In this document: positions 6,204 through 14,023 of the stretch, piece after piece
Position numbering within the stretch: position 1 is the first letter of the stretch
Layout: every line of letters begins with the position of its first letter
Source: an uncultured Clostridia bacterium
Lineage (GTDB): Bacteria; Bacillota; Clostridia; TANB77; CAG-508
Reading direction: 5' to 3'
Assembly: GCA_934177795.1 (NCBI GenBank)
Contig: CAKPPS010000025.1
Span: forward strand, 1 to 18,205
DNA length: 18,205 nt
The notes under the pieces: generated by a model
Database searches by the model: none
Told to the model about the DNA's origin: nothing
Seen by the model: the letters and a program-made list of their open reading frames with translations, nothing else
Position numbers and translations under genes: made by a program

Positions 6204-8435
6204 ATATTTTCACCTCTTAGTTTATATTCTAGCCCCGTATTTCTTTTTTTACTATCTATATTTTGAATCATAAATTTTATAATGTTATCACTTCCTAATA
6301 TAATCAACAATTTTTTAGCTCTTGTTATTCCTGTATATAAAAGATTTCTTGTTAATAATATTGGTGCTGATGGTGGAATTACCATTATTACAACATCAAA
6401 TTCACTTCCGCTGCGCTTTATGTATAGTTATTGCATAACTATGTTCTATTTGTTCTAATTCAGAGAAATCATAATATGCTGTTTTTTCATCATCAAATTT
6501 TATTTCTATTATTCGATTTTTCTCACTTACTTCAGTAATTGTGCCAATTTCTCCATTAAACACTCCTTTTCCAACTTCCACTTTTCCAAATTTTTTACGT
6601 TCCCAATCTATATCATAGTTATTCTTTATTTGCATTATTCTATCTCCTGCCCTATATATAGCTCCTAAGTTGGCTTTTTCTGGCAATTTATATTTATTAG
6701 GATTTAATTTTTCTTGTAATGCTTTGTTTAATTCTCTTGTACCTAGCATTCCTTTTTTAGTTGGAGTTAATACCTGAATATTTTGAAAGAAATCATAATC
6801 GCCATAATTTTTTAATCTTCCTGTACATAATGACAATACTTCTTGTAGTATTTTTTCTTGTGATGAATCATTTATATAAAAAAAGTCCTCTTTTGTTTCA
6901 CTTGTATACTCTGAATCTCCTTTAGCTATAAACTGTTCACCATTGTTAACTCTATGTGCATTTAATATTATTTTAGATTGTGCAGCTTGTCTAAATATTT
7001 TGTCTAAATGTACTGTTACTATTTCTTCTGATTTTATCAAGTCTTTCAAGACACTTCCCGGCCCCACTGATGATAGCTGGTCACAGTCTCCAACTAAAAT
7101 TAGTTTTGTTCCTTTATATACACATTTTAATAAATAACTCATAACAAACATATCTACCATTGATAACTCATCAACAATTATCAAATCAGCATCAATTGGC
7201 GCTCCTTCATATTCATTACTCGTCTCATAAAAATTATTTTCATCTATTTTTCCTATTTCAAGTAATCTATGCAATGTTGAAGCTTCTTTTCCTGTAGTTT
7301 CTGTCATTTTTTTTGCTGCTCTTCCTGTTGGTGCACACAATACAACTTTATTTCCTTTTTGTTCATATATGTCTATAATACTTTTTATTATTGTTGTTTT
7401 TCCTGTTCCTGGTCCACCTGTTATTATTGTTACATTATTTTCATTTACTAATTCTATTGCTTCTTTTTGTTTTTCAGATAATTCTATTTTTGAATTTGCT
7501 TCTATTTTTTTTAATATATTTTCTATATTTTTTATTTTCTTAATATTATTTGCTTGTTGTAACCTCTTTATTCTAATAGCTATTTCTTGTTCTGTATAAT
7601 AAAAATTTGATAAATATATCCATTCTTCATTTTTGTTTCTTTTCTCTATTACTATTTCGTCTTTTGCTCTAAGTTCTATAAGTCCATCTTCTACCATTTC
7701 TTTCGTTACATCTAATAGTGATATTACAAATTGTTCGAGATTTTCTTTTATTACAGTAGAATTTCCATTATATGTTGCCCTAATTAATGCATATTTTATT
7801 CCACTTCTAATTCTTTTTTCATTATCATAATTAATTCCTAAGTCTAATGCCATCTTATCTATTTGCTTAAAATCTACTCCTCTGGCTATATCTATTAATA
7901 TATACGGATTAGCTTCTATTTGTTCAATTGCATTTATTCCTAATAATTCATAGACCTTTTTGGCAAATTCTGCTCCTATTCCAAATCTTTCTAAAAATCC
8001 AACAATCTGCCATACTTCCCAATTTTCCAGAAAACTTTCTGCAATTTCTAAGGCTCCAGATTCTGATATACCTCTTATTTCTGCTAATCTCTGTGGTTCA
8101 GTTTTAAATATATTTATTGTATTTTCTCCAAATTTTTCTATTATTTTTTTAGCTATAGCTTTACCTACTCCTTTTATATTACTATTAGCTAAATATTTTT
8201 CTAGTGCTGCAGTTGTTTGAGGCATTAATTTTTCAAATGTATCTACTTTAAATTGTCTCCCATATTTTTTATGTTCAACAAAATTTCCTATTACTTTTAA
8301 ATTATCTCCACTTCCTATAAATGGTAAATACCCTACTACAATAGTTTGCTCATCTTCTGTTTCAAACTCAGCTATTGTATAACTATTAGTTTCATTATAA
8401 TATATTATGTCTTGAATTTCTCCTACTAATTCCAT
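6200..8435 (-). CDS. recD2: RecD2-type 5'-3' DNA helicase, interrupted by a one-base frameshift near the C-terminus
   Basis: Start ATG 8435 with AGGGAG about 7 bases upstream. The first frame (8435-6402) gives 677 residues: an N-terminal OB-like part (1-70), helix-hairpin-helix repeats (about 80-170), then the SF1 helicase core with Walker A GGPGTGKT (340-347), VDELSM Walker B (421-426), GDCDQLSSVGPGS (449-461) and HLDKIFRQA. It breaks off at SYAITIHKAQ, where RecD2 continues GSEFD. A second frame (6385-6200) carries the rest, including LLTRNLLYTGITRAKKLLII. Removing one base (6410) joins them to 744 residues, the normal RecD2 length. RecD2 is a RecBC-independent helicase of DNA repair and recombination. 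The lost part holds the final helicase motifs, so a truncated product should be inactive. It lies 26 bases after the transketolase half and overlaps comF by 4 bases. Confidence 0.93.
6210..6217 (-). promoter_or_regulatory. Shine-Dalgarno site supporting the upstream comF start
   Basis: AGAGGTGA on the minus strand closely matches the anti-Shine-Dalgarno sequence and lies inside the last codons of recD2, 6 bases before the ATA at 6203. It supports initiation at 6203 rather than at ATG 6092. Confidence 0.6.
6410..6410 (-). other. Frameshift site: one extra base in the HKAQGSE motif of recD2
   Basis: The minus strand reads GCG CAG CGG AAG TGA. Dropping the C that pairs with G6410 gives GCG CAG GGA AGT GAA TTT GAT, i.e. 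AQGSEFD, the conserved UvrD_C_2-type motif, and fuses the two frames. In the zero frame TGA stops translation two codons later. Confidence 0.88.
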
Positions 8436-8461
8436 TTATATCTCCCTAATGTTTTTATCAT

Positions 8462-9286
8462 TTATTTTTTATTTAATTCTTCTACTGCTAATTTATATTG
8501 TTCTTCATTTGGTGCTTTTCCATGCCATCCTACTTGATTTTCCATAAATGATATTCCTTTTCCTTTTACAGTTTTTGCTATAATACATACTGGCTTATCT
8601 TTTATATTTTTTGCAACATCAAAAGCATCTATAATCTCTTGTATATTATGTCCATCTATTTTTATAATTTCAAAACCAAAACTTCTAAATTTTTCATCTA
8701 TTGGATATGGACTCATTACTTCTTCTATTGTTCCATCTATTTGCAAATTATTATTATCTACTATCACACAAAGATTATCCAACTTATATTTATTAGCTGA
8801 CATAGCTGCTTCCCATATTTGTCCCTCTTCTATTTCTCCATCTCCTAATATACAATATACTTTATAGTCTTTTTTATCTATCTTTCCTGATATTGCCATG
8901 CCTACAGCTGCTGATAATCCTTGTCCTAATGATCCTGTTGTCATATCTACACCTGGAATTTTTTTCATATCTGGATGTCCTTGTAAATAGCTATTTATGT
9001 TTCTAAATGTTTTTAAATCTTCTACTGGAAAAAATCCTCTATGTGCTAAACAACTATATAGTGCTGGTGAACAATGTCCTTTAGATAATATACATCTATC
9101 TCTTTCACTCCATTCAGGATTTTTTTCATCTATTTTTAATTGATTAAAATATAATACTGTTAATATGTCTGCTATTGATAAAGATCCTCCTGGATGACCT
9201 GATTGTGCATTATATACCTCTTCTAGTATCCCTTTTCTTATTTCTTTAGCCATCTTTTCTAAATCTTGTATATTTTCTAATTTCAT
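8462..9286 (-). CDS. Transketolase, N-terminal (thiamine diphosphate-binding) subunit
   Basis: 274 residues, matching the N-terminal half of split transketolases. Substrate and TPP residues are seen in SGHPGGS (29-35) and SKGHCSPALY (68-77). The TPP/Mg motif runs from GDGEIEEG (148-155) to VDNNN (176-180), and WHGKAP near the end is the usual close of this half. Transketolase moves two-carbon units between sugar phosphates in the non-oxidative pentose phosphate pathway; in split forms a separate C-terminal subunit completes the dimer. That partner normally lies directly downstream, but here recD2 follows after 26 bases, so the partner must be elsewhere or missing. Start ATG with AGAGGTG about 7 bases upstream. 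Confidence 0.94.
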   Translation of the reverse strand: MKLENIQDLEKMAKEIRKGILEEVYNAQSGHPGGSLSIADILTVLYFNQLKIDEKNPEWSERDRCILSKGHCSPALYSCLAHRGFFPVEDLKTFRNINSYLQGHPDMKKIPGVDMTTGSLGQGLSAAVGMAISGKIDKKDYKVYCILGDGEIEEGQIWEAAMSANKYKLDNLCVIVDNNNLQIDGTIEEVMSPYPIDEKFRSFGFEIIKIDGHNIQEIIDAFDVAKNIKDKPVCIIAKTVKGKGISFMENQVGWHGKAPNEEQYKLAVEELNKK

Positions 9287-9442
9287 AAATCAACACCTCT
9301 TCGCTTTTTATCTTTTATTAATATACCACAAATAATTAAATTTTACTAGTTATTATAAAATTTTTTGTCTTGATAATATTTAGAATTTGTTGCATTTTAT
9401 TTTTAAATCCAAATGAAAAAACACAAAATTTTCTATTTTAAA

Positions 9443-9471
9443 TTGATTTAAATATTTTTTTATGTTACAAT
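9443..9471 (+). promoter_or_regulatory. Promoter of the lone plus-strand gene
   Basis: -35 TTGATT (9443-9448), a 17-base spacer, -10 TACAAT (9466-9471). It predicts a start near 9478 and a leader of about 40 bases ending in a strong ribosome site. The rest of the gap back to 9287 is very AT-rich and showed no other clear signal. Confidence 0.65.
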
Positions 9472-9517
9472 ATTTATGTTTACTATTAACTTTATACACA
9501 AAAAAGGAGGCATAATT

Positions 9518-9973
9518 ATGTCTGTAGGAACATTTAGCTTAACTGTACACCTTTTGGACGGAGAACAAATTTGCATTACTGATAGTTCTAGGATTTGCTC
9601 AAATCGAGCTGAGATTATCAAATATGCTTCAGAATTAGGAGCTTATATTGTTGACAACTACAATATAAACTTTACTTCCCCTGAGCCATTCAACAAATTC
9701 CTAAAATTCATCATCAATTTCCATCCTTTGGGCGATGAAAGTGACTCTGAACCAGAAAAGGAAAGGGTAACGGTATTTGTTAATGATTCCGAGAAAGTTT
9801 CTGTTCCCAAGAATAGACCTATAAAAGAGAGTTGGGATACTCTCGTCGGAGAAGCTAAATTTTTCAAAGCCGTGCATGAGGGAAATAACTTTTATTTTAG
9901 TAATGATTCCTCTTTGGCTCAGCAATTTGTTAACAATTTAGTTGGTATCGCATTCTATTCTGATATGGACTAA
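9518..9973 (+). CDS. Unknown 151-residue protein, compositionally distinct
   Basis: Start ATG 9518, with AAGGAGG 7 bases upstream; the in-frame ATG at 9476 would lie at the transcription start and lacks a ribosome site. The protein begins MSVGTFSLTVHLLDGEQICI, continues with a helical part (RAEIIKYASELGAYIVDNYN), an acidic linker (DESDSEPEKE, about 75-84), a strand-rich part (VTVFVNDSEKVSVP) and ends FYSDMD. No signal peptide, membrane segment or known motif is seen, so it is probably a soluble cytosolic protein. It is the only plus-strand gene in the right-hand three quarters of the window, has its own promoter and terminator, and uses G/C-ending codons (GAC, GGC, TCC, GTC, GCC) far more than its neighbours. 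This suggests acquisition from elsewhere. Function not recognised. Confidence 0.85.
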   Translation: MSVGTFSLTVHLLDGEQICITDSSRICSNRAEIIKYASELGAYIVDNYNINFTSPEPFNKFLKFIINFHPLGDESDSEPEKERVTVFVNDSEKVSVPKNRPIKESWDTLVGEAKFFKAVHEGNNFYFSNDSSLAQQFVNNLVGIAFYSDMD

Positions 9974-9979
9974 GTTTTA

Positions 9980-10003
9980 CCCCACAAGTAAATACTTGTG
10001 GGG
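9980..10003 (+). terminator. Terminator of the lone plus-strand gene
   Basis: CCCCACAAGTA (9980-9990) pairs perfectly with TACTTGTGGGG (9993-10003), and CTTTT follows on the plus strand. The hairpin is unusually G/C-rich for this region. On the minus strand no T tract follows, so it is a weaker candidate for ending ftsH transcription. Confidence 0.85.
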
Positions 10004-10016
10004 CTTTTGCCTATTT

Positions 10017-11822
10017 CTATTTATCAAATATATCATTAAATTCTTGTTCATTTATCTTTTCTTTTTGCAATAATGTTTGAGCTATAGCATCTAGTTTATC
10101 TCTGTGTTCTTTTAATAAAATTATAGCATCACTATATGCTGTATCTATTAACATTTTTACTTCTTGTCCAATCTTATCTCCAATGTCTTCACCAAACATC
10201 TGCATTTCATAAGGTTCTTTTCCTTGGAAATCAATTGGACCTAGTTTATCACTCATTCCATATTTTGTTACCATATCTCTTGCAATTCTTGTAGCCACTT
10301 CTATATCATTACTTGCACCTGTTGAAATATCATCTAAAACTAATTTTTCAGCTGCTCTTCCACCTAAAAGTGCAATTAATTTTTCTTGCATTTCTGTTTT
10401 TGAAACGTAAAATTTATCTTCATTATTTTTATACATTGTATACCCACCAGCAACTCCTCTAGGTATAATTGATACTTCTTTGACATTAGTTTGTGTTGGT
10501 AAATATCTACTTACAACAGCATGTCCAGCCTCATGGTAAGCTGTTAATCTTTTATCTTTGCCTGATATAACTCTTTCTTTCTTTTCTAATCCAACTGTTA
10601 CTTTCTTTACCGCTTCTTCTATATCATCATTTTCTATTTCATCATGTTTCATCTTTGTTGCTACAATTGCAGCTTCATTTAATATGTTTTCTAATTCTGC
10701 TCCTGTAAATCCTGCTGTATCTTCTGCTATACTTTCTAAATTAACATCATCAGCTAATTTTTTGTCTTTACTATGAATTTTTAGTATATCTAATCTTCCT
10801 TTTAAATCTGGAGCAGGTATTGTTATTTGTCTATCAAATCTTCCTGGTCTTAATAATGCTTTATCTAGCATTTCTGGTCTATTTGTTGCTGCTAATACGA
10901 TTATTGTCTCTTCTGAGCTAAATCCATCCATTTCTACTAATAATTGATTTAAAGTTTGATTATTTTCAGTTTCTGCTCCACTATTTGATGTTCTTCTTGA
11001 CCCTATTGCATCTATTTCATCTATAAATACGATACAAGGAGCTAATTTTCTTGCTTTTTCAAATAATTTTCTAACACGTGATGCTCCAAGCCCTGCAAAC
11101 ATTTCAATAAATTCAGATCCACTCATTGATATAAATGGTACATCTGCTTCTCCTGCAATCGCTTTAGCTATTAAAGTTTTTCCTGTTCCCGGTTTTCCGT
11201 ATAACAATACTCCTTTAGGAACTCTAGCTCCCATTTTAGTATATTTTTCTGGTCTCTTTAGGAAATCGACTATTTCTATCATTTCTGATTTTTCCTCTTC
11301 TAAGCCTGCTACATCATCAAATTTTATTTTTGTTTTTCTCTCTGTATCATCATAAACTTTTCCTTTTTCTCCAAGACCTTGCATTTTAAATATCATCACA
11401 AATAATGCTACCATAATTACTGTTGGAAGTATAGAAAATATTGTAGCTGGTAGTTTTGCTAAAAAACTTTGTGATTTTTGTATTAATTCTATTTCGTTTC
11501 CTTCTGCAACCTTTGTCTGAATTAAAGTTATAAAAGCTTCTGTATCAGGTATTATTGCTTTTTTATCTTTATCCTCGTTTTTTAATTTTATTTTAGCCTC
11601 TTTACTTCCTGTAGTAAGTTCTACTTTCTCAATATTTCCATAAGATATTTCTTTTATAAGCTCAGTATATGCTAATGTTTTTTCATCTTTTTGCTCATCA
11701 TTATTGTTATAATACATTATCATTCCTACTGTAAATATTACAGCTACTACGACTATTCCTATTATTGCCAAAAGAATTTTCTGACTTTTGTCTTTTTGAC
11801 TTTCATTACCTTTTTTGTCCAT
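10017..11822 (-). CDS. ftsH: ATP-dependent zinc metalloprotease FtsH
   Basis: 601 residues, usual FtsH length. Membrane helices at about 16-37 and 124-145 flank an extracytoplasmic loop. The AAA+ domain has Walker A GKPGTGKT (209-216), Walker B VFIDEID (265-271), and the arginine-finger segment ALLRPGRFDR (322-331). The peptidase has the zinc motif HEAGH (430-434) and the third ligand Asp in TGASND (506). FtsH is a membrane-bound hexamer that unfolds and degrades membrane and regulatory proteins. Several normally fixed positions differ: Walker A GPPGTGKT is GKPGTGKT, the pore loop FVGVG is FAGLG (242-246), and the segment after Walker B lacks the usual G-R and DEREQ residues. It may therefore be a divergent second copy. 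It is the last gene of the femX-alr operon, 20 bases after the DUF1189-like gene; the start is supported by GAGAGGAGT upstream. Confidence 0.95.
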   Translation of the reverse strand: MDKKGNESQKDKSQKILLAIIGIVVVAVIFTVGMIMYYNNNDEQKDEKTLAYTELIKEISYGNIEKVELTTGSKEAKIKLKNEDKDKKAIIPDTEAFITLIQTKVAEGNEIELIQKSQSFLAKLPATIFSILPTVIMVALFVMIFKMQGLGEKGKVYDDTERKTKIKFDDVAGLEEEKSEMIEIVDFLKRPEKYTKMGARVPKGVLLYGKPGTGKTLIAKAIAGEADVPFISMSGSEFIEMFAGLGASRVRKLFEKARKLAPCIVFIDEIDAIGSRRTSNSGAETENNQTLNQLLVEMDGFSSEETIIVLAATNRPEMLDKALLRPGRFDRQITIPAPDLKGRLDILKIHSKDKKLADDVNLESIAEDTAGFTGAELENILNEAAIVATKMKHDEIENDDIEEAVKKVTVGLEKKERVISGKDKRLTAYHEAGHAVVSRYLPTQTNVKEVSIIPRGVAGGYTMYKNNEDKFYVSKTEMQEKLIALLGGRAAEKLVLDDISTGASNDIEVATRIARDMVTKYGMSDKLGPIDFQGKEPYEMQMFGEDIGDKIGQEVKMLIDTAYSDAIILLKEHRDKLDAIAQTLLQKEKINEQEFNDIFDK

Positions 11823-11842
11823 CTTTAACTCCTCTCTATATA

Positions 11843-12880
11843 TTATGCATTAGACTGCTCTGGTTCATCATTGTTTGATTTTTTTTCTTTTTTCTCTTTT
11901 TCCTTATCTTTTTTCTTTACTTCTTCTTTTTCTTCCTGTTCTTTTCTTTCTTCTTCCATTTCCTTTTTTATTATTTGTTGAGCTTCTTCTATTTTCATAA
12001 CTTCTTCACTCTTTTTGATATAGTCTGATTTTAACATAAATATTGCTGCTATTAAATATATTGTTGCAACAGTTGTGTACATGATATCAAAATATTTAAT
12101 GTTGAAATTGAATATAGCATTAATTATAACATAGATTATATTTAAAATGGTTGATAATGTAAGTGCATATACTGACATACTATATATAGGTGTAAATTTC
12201 ACTTTTAATTTTAATATTTTTATAGTTAAATAACCTATTATAGATATTACTGTTGCATACCATAATGTATTTATAAAATACATTACAAAGCTATATAAGA
12301 ATATTGTTAAAAATATATTTAAATAAATTTGATTAATACTTCCATCTTTTACATAATTCACAATATCTTCTTTATTAAACTGTGTTAAGTTTAATTCTTT
12401 CAATAATTCAGTATAATTATAAGAAACTTCACCATTTACGGCAACATTTTTTAATGTTACTTTATTCTTTAATACTAATATTCCTGTGCCTTCTGAATTA
12501 ATTTCATTTAAATATTTATTAATTTCTTCTTCTGAGTCTGTTTTAGTATCAATTATTATTTTTCCCACTTTATCATTTTCTATTATTGTATTATTTTCAG
12601 ATTCTACATTCAATGTTCCATCATTATATGAAAACTCTGGAAAATCATTTTGTAAATAATTTATTCCTTCTTGTACAAATTCATTTGTTTTGTATAGTGT
12701 CCACACACTTACTACAACAGCTAAAATTATTAATATTTTAGAAATATATAATACGGCTTTTCCAAATCCTTCTATAGCCATTTCTGGATATTTTTCTATT
12801 TTAAATATTGAATTTTTCAATTTTGTAAAAAAACTTAGACCTTTTTCTTTCTTTTCTTGTTCTTTTTTTTCTGAAGCCAT
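11843..12880 (-). CDS. DUF1189-like polytopic membrane protein
   Basis: 345 residues. The N-terminus is charged, then SFFTKLKNSIFKIEKYPEMA leads into membrane helix 1 (about 42-64). An extracytoplasmic domain of about 120 residues follows, with strands such as GKIIIDTK and GILVLKNKVTLKNV, then four more helices (about 185-290), and a long Lys/Glu-rich C-terminal tail (about 295-340) likely to form a cytoplasmic coiled coil. The K-S-F-YPE start plus this helix pattern resembles DUF1189 (YqgB-like) proteins, whose function is unknown. The ATG follows the alanine racemase stop with no gap, and GGGAG lies inside the racemase end, so translation is probably coupled. Being placed between a racemase of cell-wall D-alanine and FtsH suggests an envelope role or an FtsH-related one (inference). 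Confidence 0.75.
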   Translation of the reverse strand: MASEKKEQEKKEKGLSFFTKLKNSIFKIEKYPEMAIEGFGKAVLYISKILIILAVVVSVWTLYKTNEFVQEGINYLQNDFPEFSYNDGTLNVESENNTIIENDKVGKIIIDTKTDSEEEINKYLNEINSEGTGILVLKNKVTLKNVAVNGEVSYNYTELLKELNLTQFNKEDIVNYVKDGSINQIYLNIFLTIFLYSFVMYFINTLWYATVISIIGYLTIKILKLKVKFTPIYSMSVYALTLSTILNIIYVIINAIFNFNIKYFDIMYTTVATIYLIAAIFMLKSDYIKKSEEVMKIEEAQQIIKKEMEEERKEQEEKEEVKKKDKEKEKKEKKSNNDEPEQSNA

Positions 12881-13999
12881 TTATCTGTACTCCCTTCTAA
12901 TATTAGAATCTATATATTTAGGATTAATCTGGAATATAACTTTATCTCCAATTTGCACATTACTTTCTGTTATATCACAAATCACATGATATGTTCCTAT
13001 TCTTCCTAAAATTTTATATTTTCTACCTTTTATTGTTACATACATAGATTGATTTTTAAAAGCATCTTTTATATCTCTTACTATATATCTTAACTTGTCT
13101 ATCTTTCTAAACATATCTCTACCTGTAGTTATATTTATTCCATCTACATAACCAGCTGGTATTACAGCTATCTTTGTATCTTTCTTTGTTATATAAGTAT
13201 TAGAATAACCTATATTAAATCCTTTTGGTAATTCTTTTATTTCTGATATATTTGCTTCTAAATTTGCAACTTTTCTTAATCCTAAAGTATTAGGTACTGA
13301 TATTCTACCTAAAAATGCTGACCCTACTCTTACTGCATTTAAATGCATATTAGGAAATTTGATAAATGCTGATGAATTACATATATGCAACATTCCTGGT
13401 TGTATATTGTTCATTTTTAAAACTTCTATTACATCTAAGAATCTATCAAATTGTATTTTTGTATATTTATCATCATAAAAACTTACAGAAAAATGTGAAA
13501 ATGTTCCTTCTATTTCTATATTTTCAATACTTTTTAATGCTTCTATCATGCTATCTCTATCTGAATATATAAAACCATATCTTCCAAAACCAGTATCTAT
13601 CTTTAAATGTGCTCTTATTTTCTGTTTTTTTTCTTTTGCAATTTCTTCAGCTACTTCTATATCTTTTAATGAACCTATAGATATTATAATATTATTTTCT
13701 ACTAGCTTATTTACTTCTTCTTTTATAGCTGTTGTTGATAACATTAATATATCTTGTTTTATTCCTGCTTTTCTTAATTTTATTGCTTCTTCTACTGTTG
13801 AAACTGCAAAATATGAGATTCCATTATCTATTAAAAAATTAGTAAATTCCACTAATCCTAATCCATAAGCATTTCCTTTTACTACTGCGATTATTTTTAC
13901 TTTCTTCCCATTATCATCTGGCCCATTAGTTTCTGCATGCTGCTTTATCTTTTCTATATTATACACTAAATCTTTTTTTTCTATAACTAATGATTTCAT
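12881..13999 (-). CDS. alr: Alanine racemase (PLP-dependent)
   Basis: 372 residues. The PLP-binding lysine is K41 in VVKGNAYGLG, and the second catalytic base is Y265 in GYSNTY, matching the K39/Y265 pair of Bacillus alanine racemase. HFSVSF, HICNSSAF and VRVGSAFLGR line the PLP barrel, and VIPAGYVDG to the end forms the C-terminal beta domain. It interconverts L- and D-alanine, supplying D-alanine for peptidoglycan and possibly spore cortex. The active-site segment KGNAYG differs from the usual KADAYG, so a relaxed or different amino-acid substrate cannot be ruled out. It lies 24 bases after the FemAB-type gene and abuts the DUF1189-like gene. The ribosome site is weak (AAGGAAG). Confidence 0.93.
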   Translation of the reverse strand: MKSLVIEKKDLVYNIEKIKQHAETNGPDDNGKKVKIIAVVKGNAYGLGLVEFTNFLIDNGISYFAVSTVEEAIKLRKAGIKQDILMLSTTAIKEEVNKLVENNIIISIGSLKDIEVAEEIAKEKKQKIRAHLKIDTGFGRYGFIYSDRDSMIEALKSIENIEIEGTFSHFSVSFYDDKYTKIQFDRFLDVIEVLKMNNIQPGMLHICNSSAFIKFPNMHLNAVRVGSAFLGRISVPNTLGLRKVANLEANISEIKELPKGFNIGYSNTYITKKDTKIAVIPAGYVDGINITTGRDMFRKIDKLRYIVRDIKDAFKNQSMYVTIKGRKYKILGRIGTYHVICDITESNVQIGDKVIFQINPKYIDSNIRREYR

Positions 14000-14023
14000 T
14001 TTCTATCTTCCTTTTCACTTTAG

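Noticed and set aside
9301..9442. Promoter for the transketolase-recD2 cluster on the minus strand
   Set aside because: Several TATAAT-like boxes occur in this AT-rich gap, but none has a convincing -35 at 16-18 bases, so none is listed.
9476..9517. Upstream ATG for the 151-residue gene
   Set aside because: It lies at the predicted transcription start, while ATG 9518 has an AAGGAGG site at 7 bases.
9658..9925. Two minus-strand frames opposite the 151-residue gene
   Set aside because: No ribosome site; the plus-strand frame has promoter, ribosome site and terminator in agreement.
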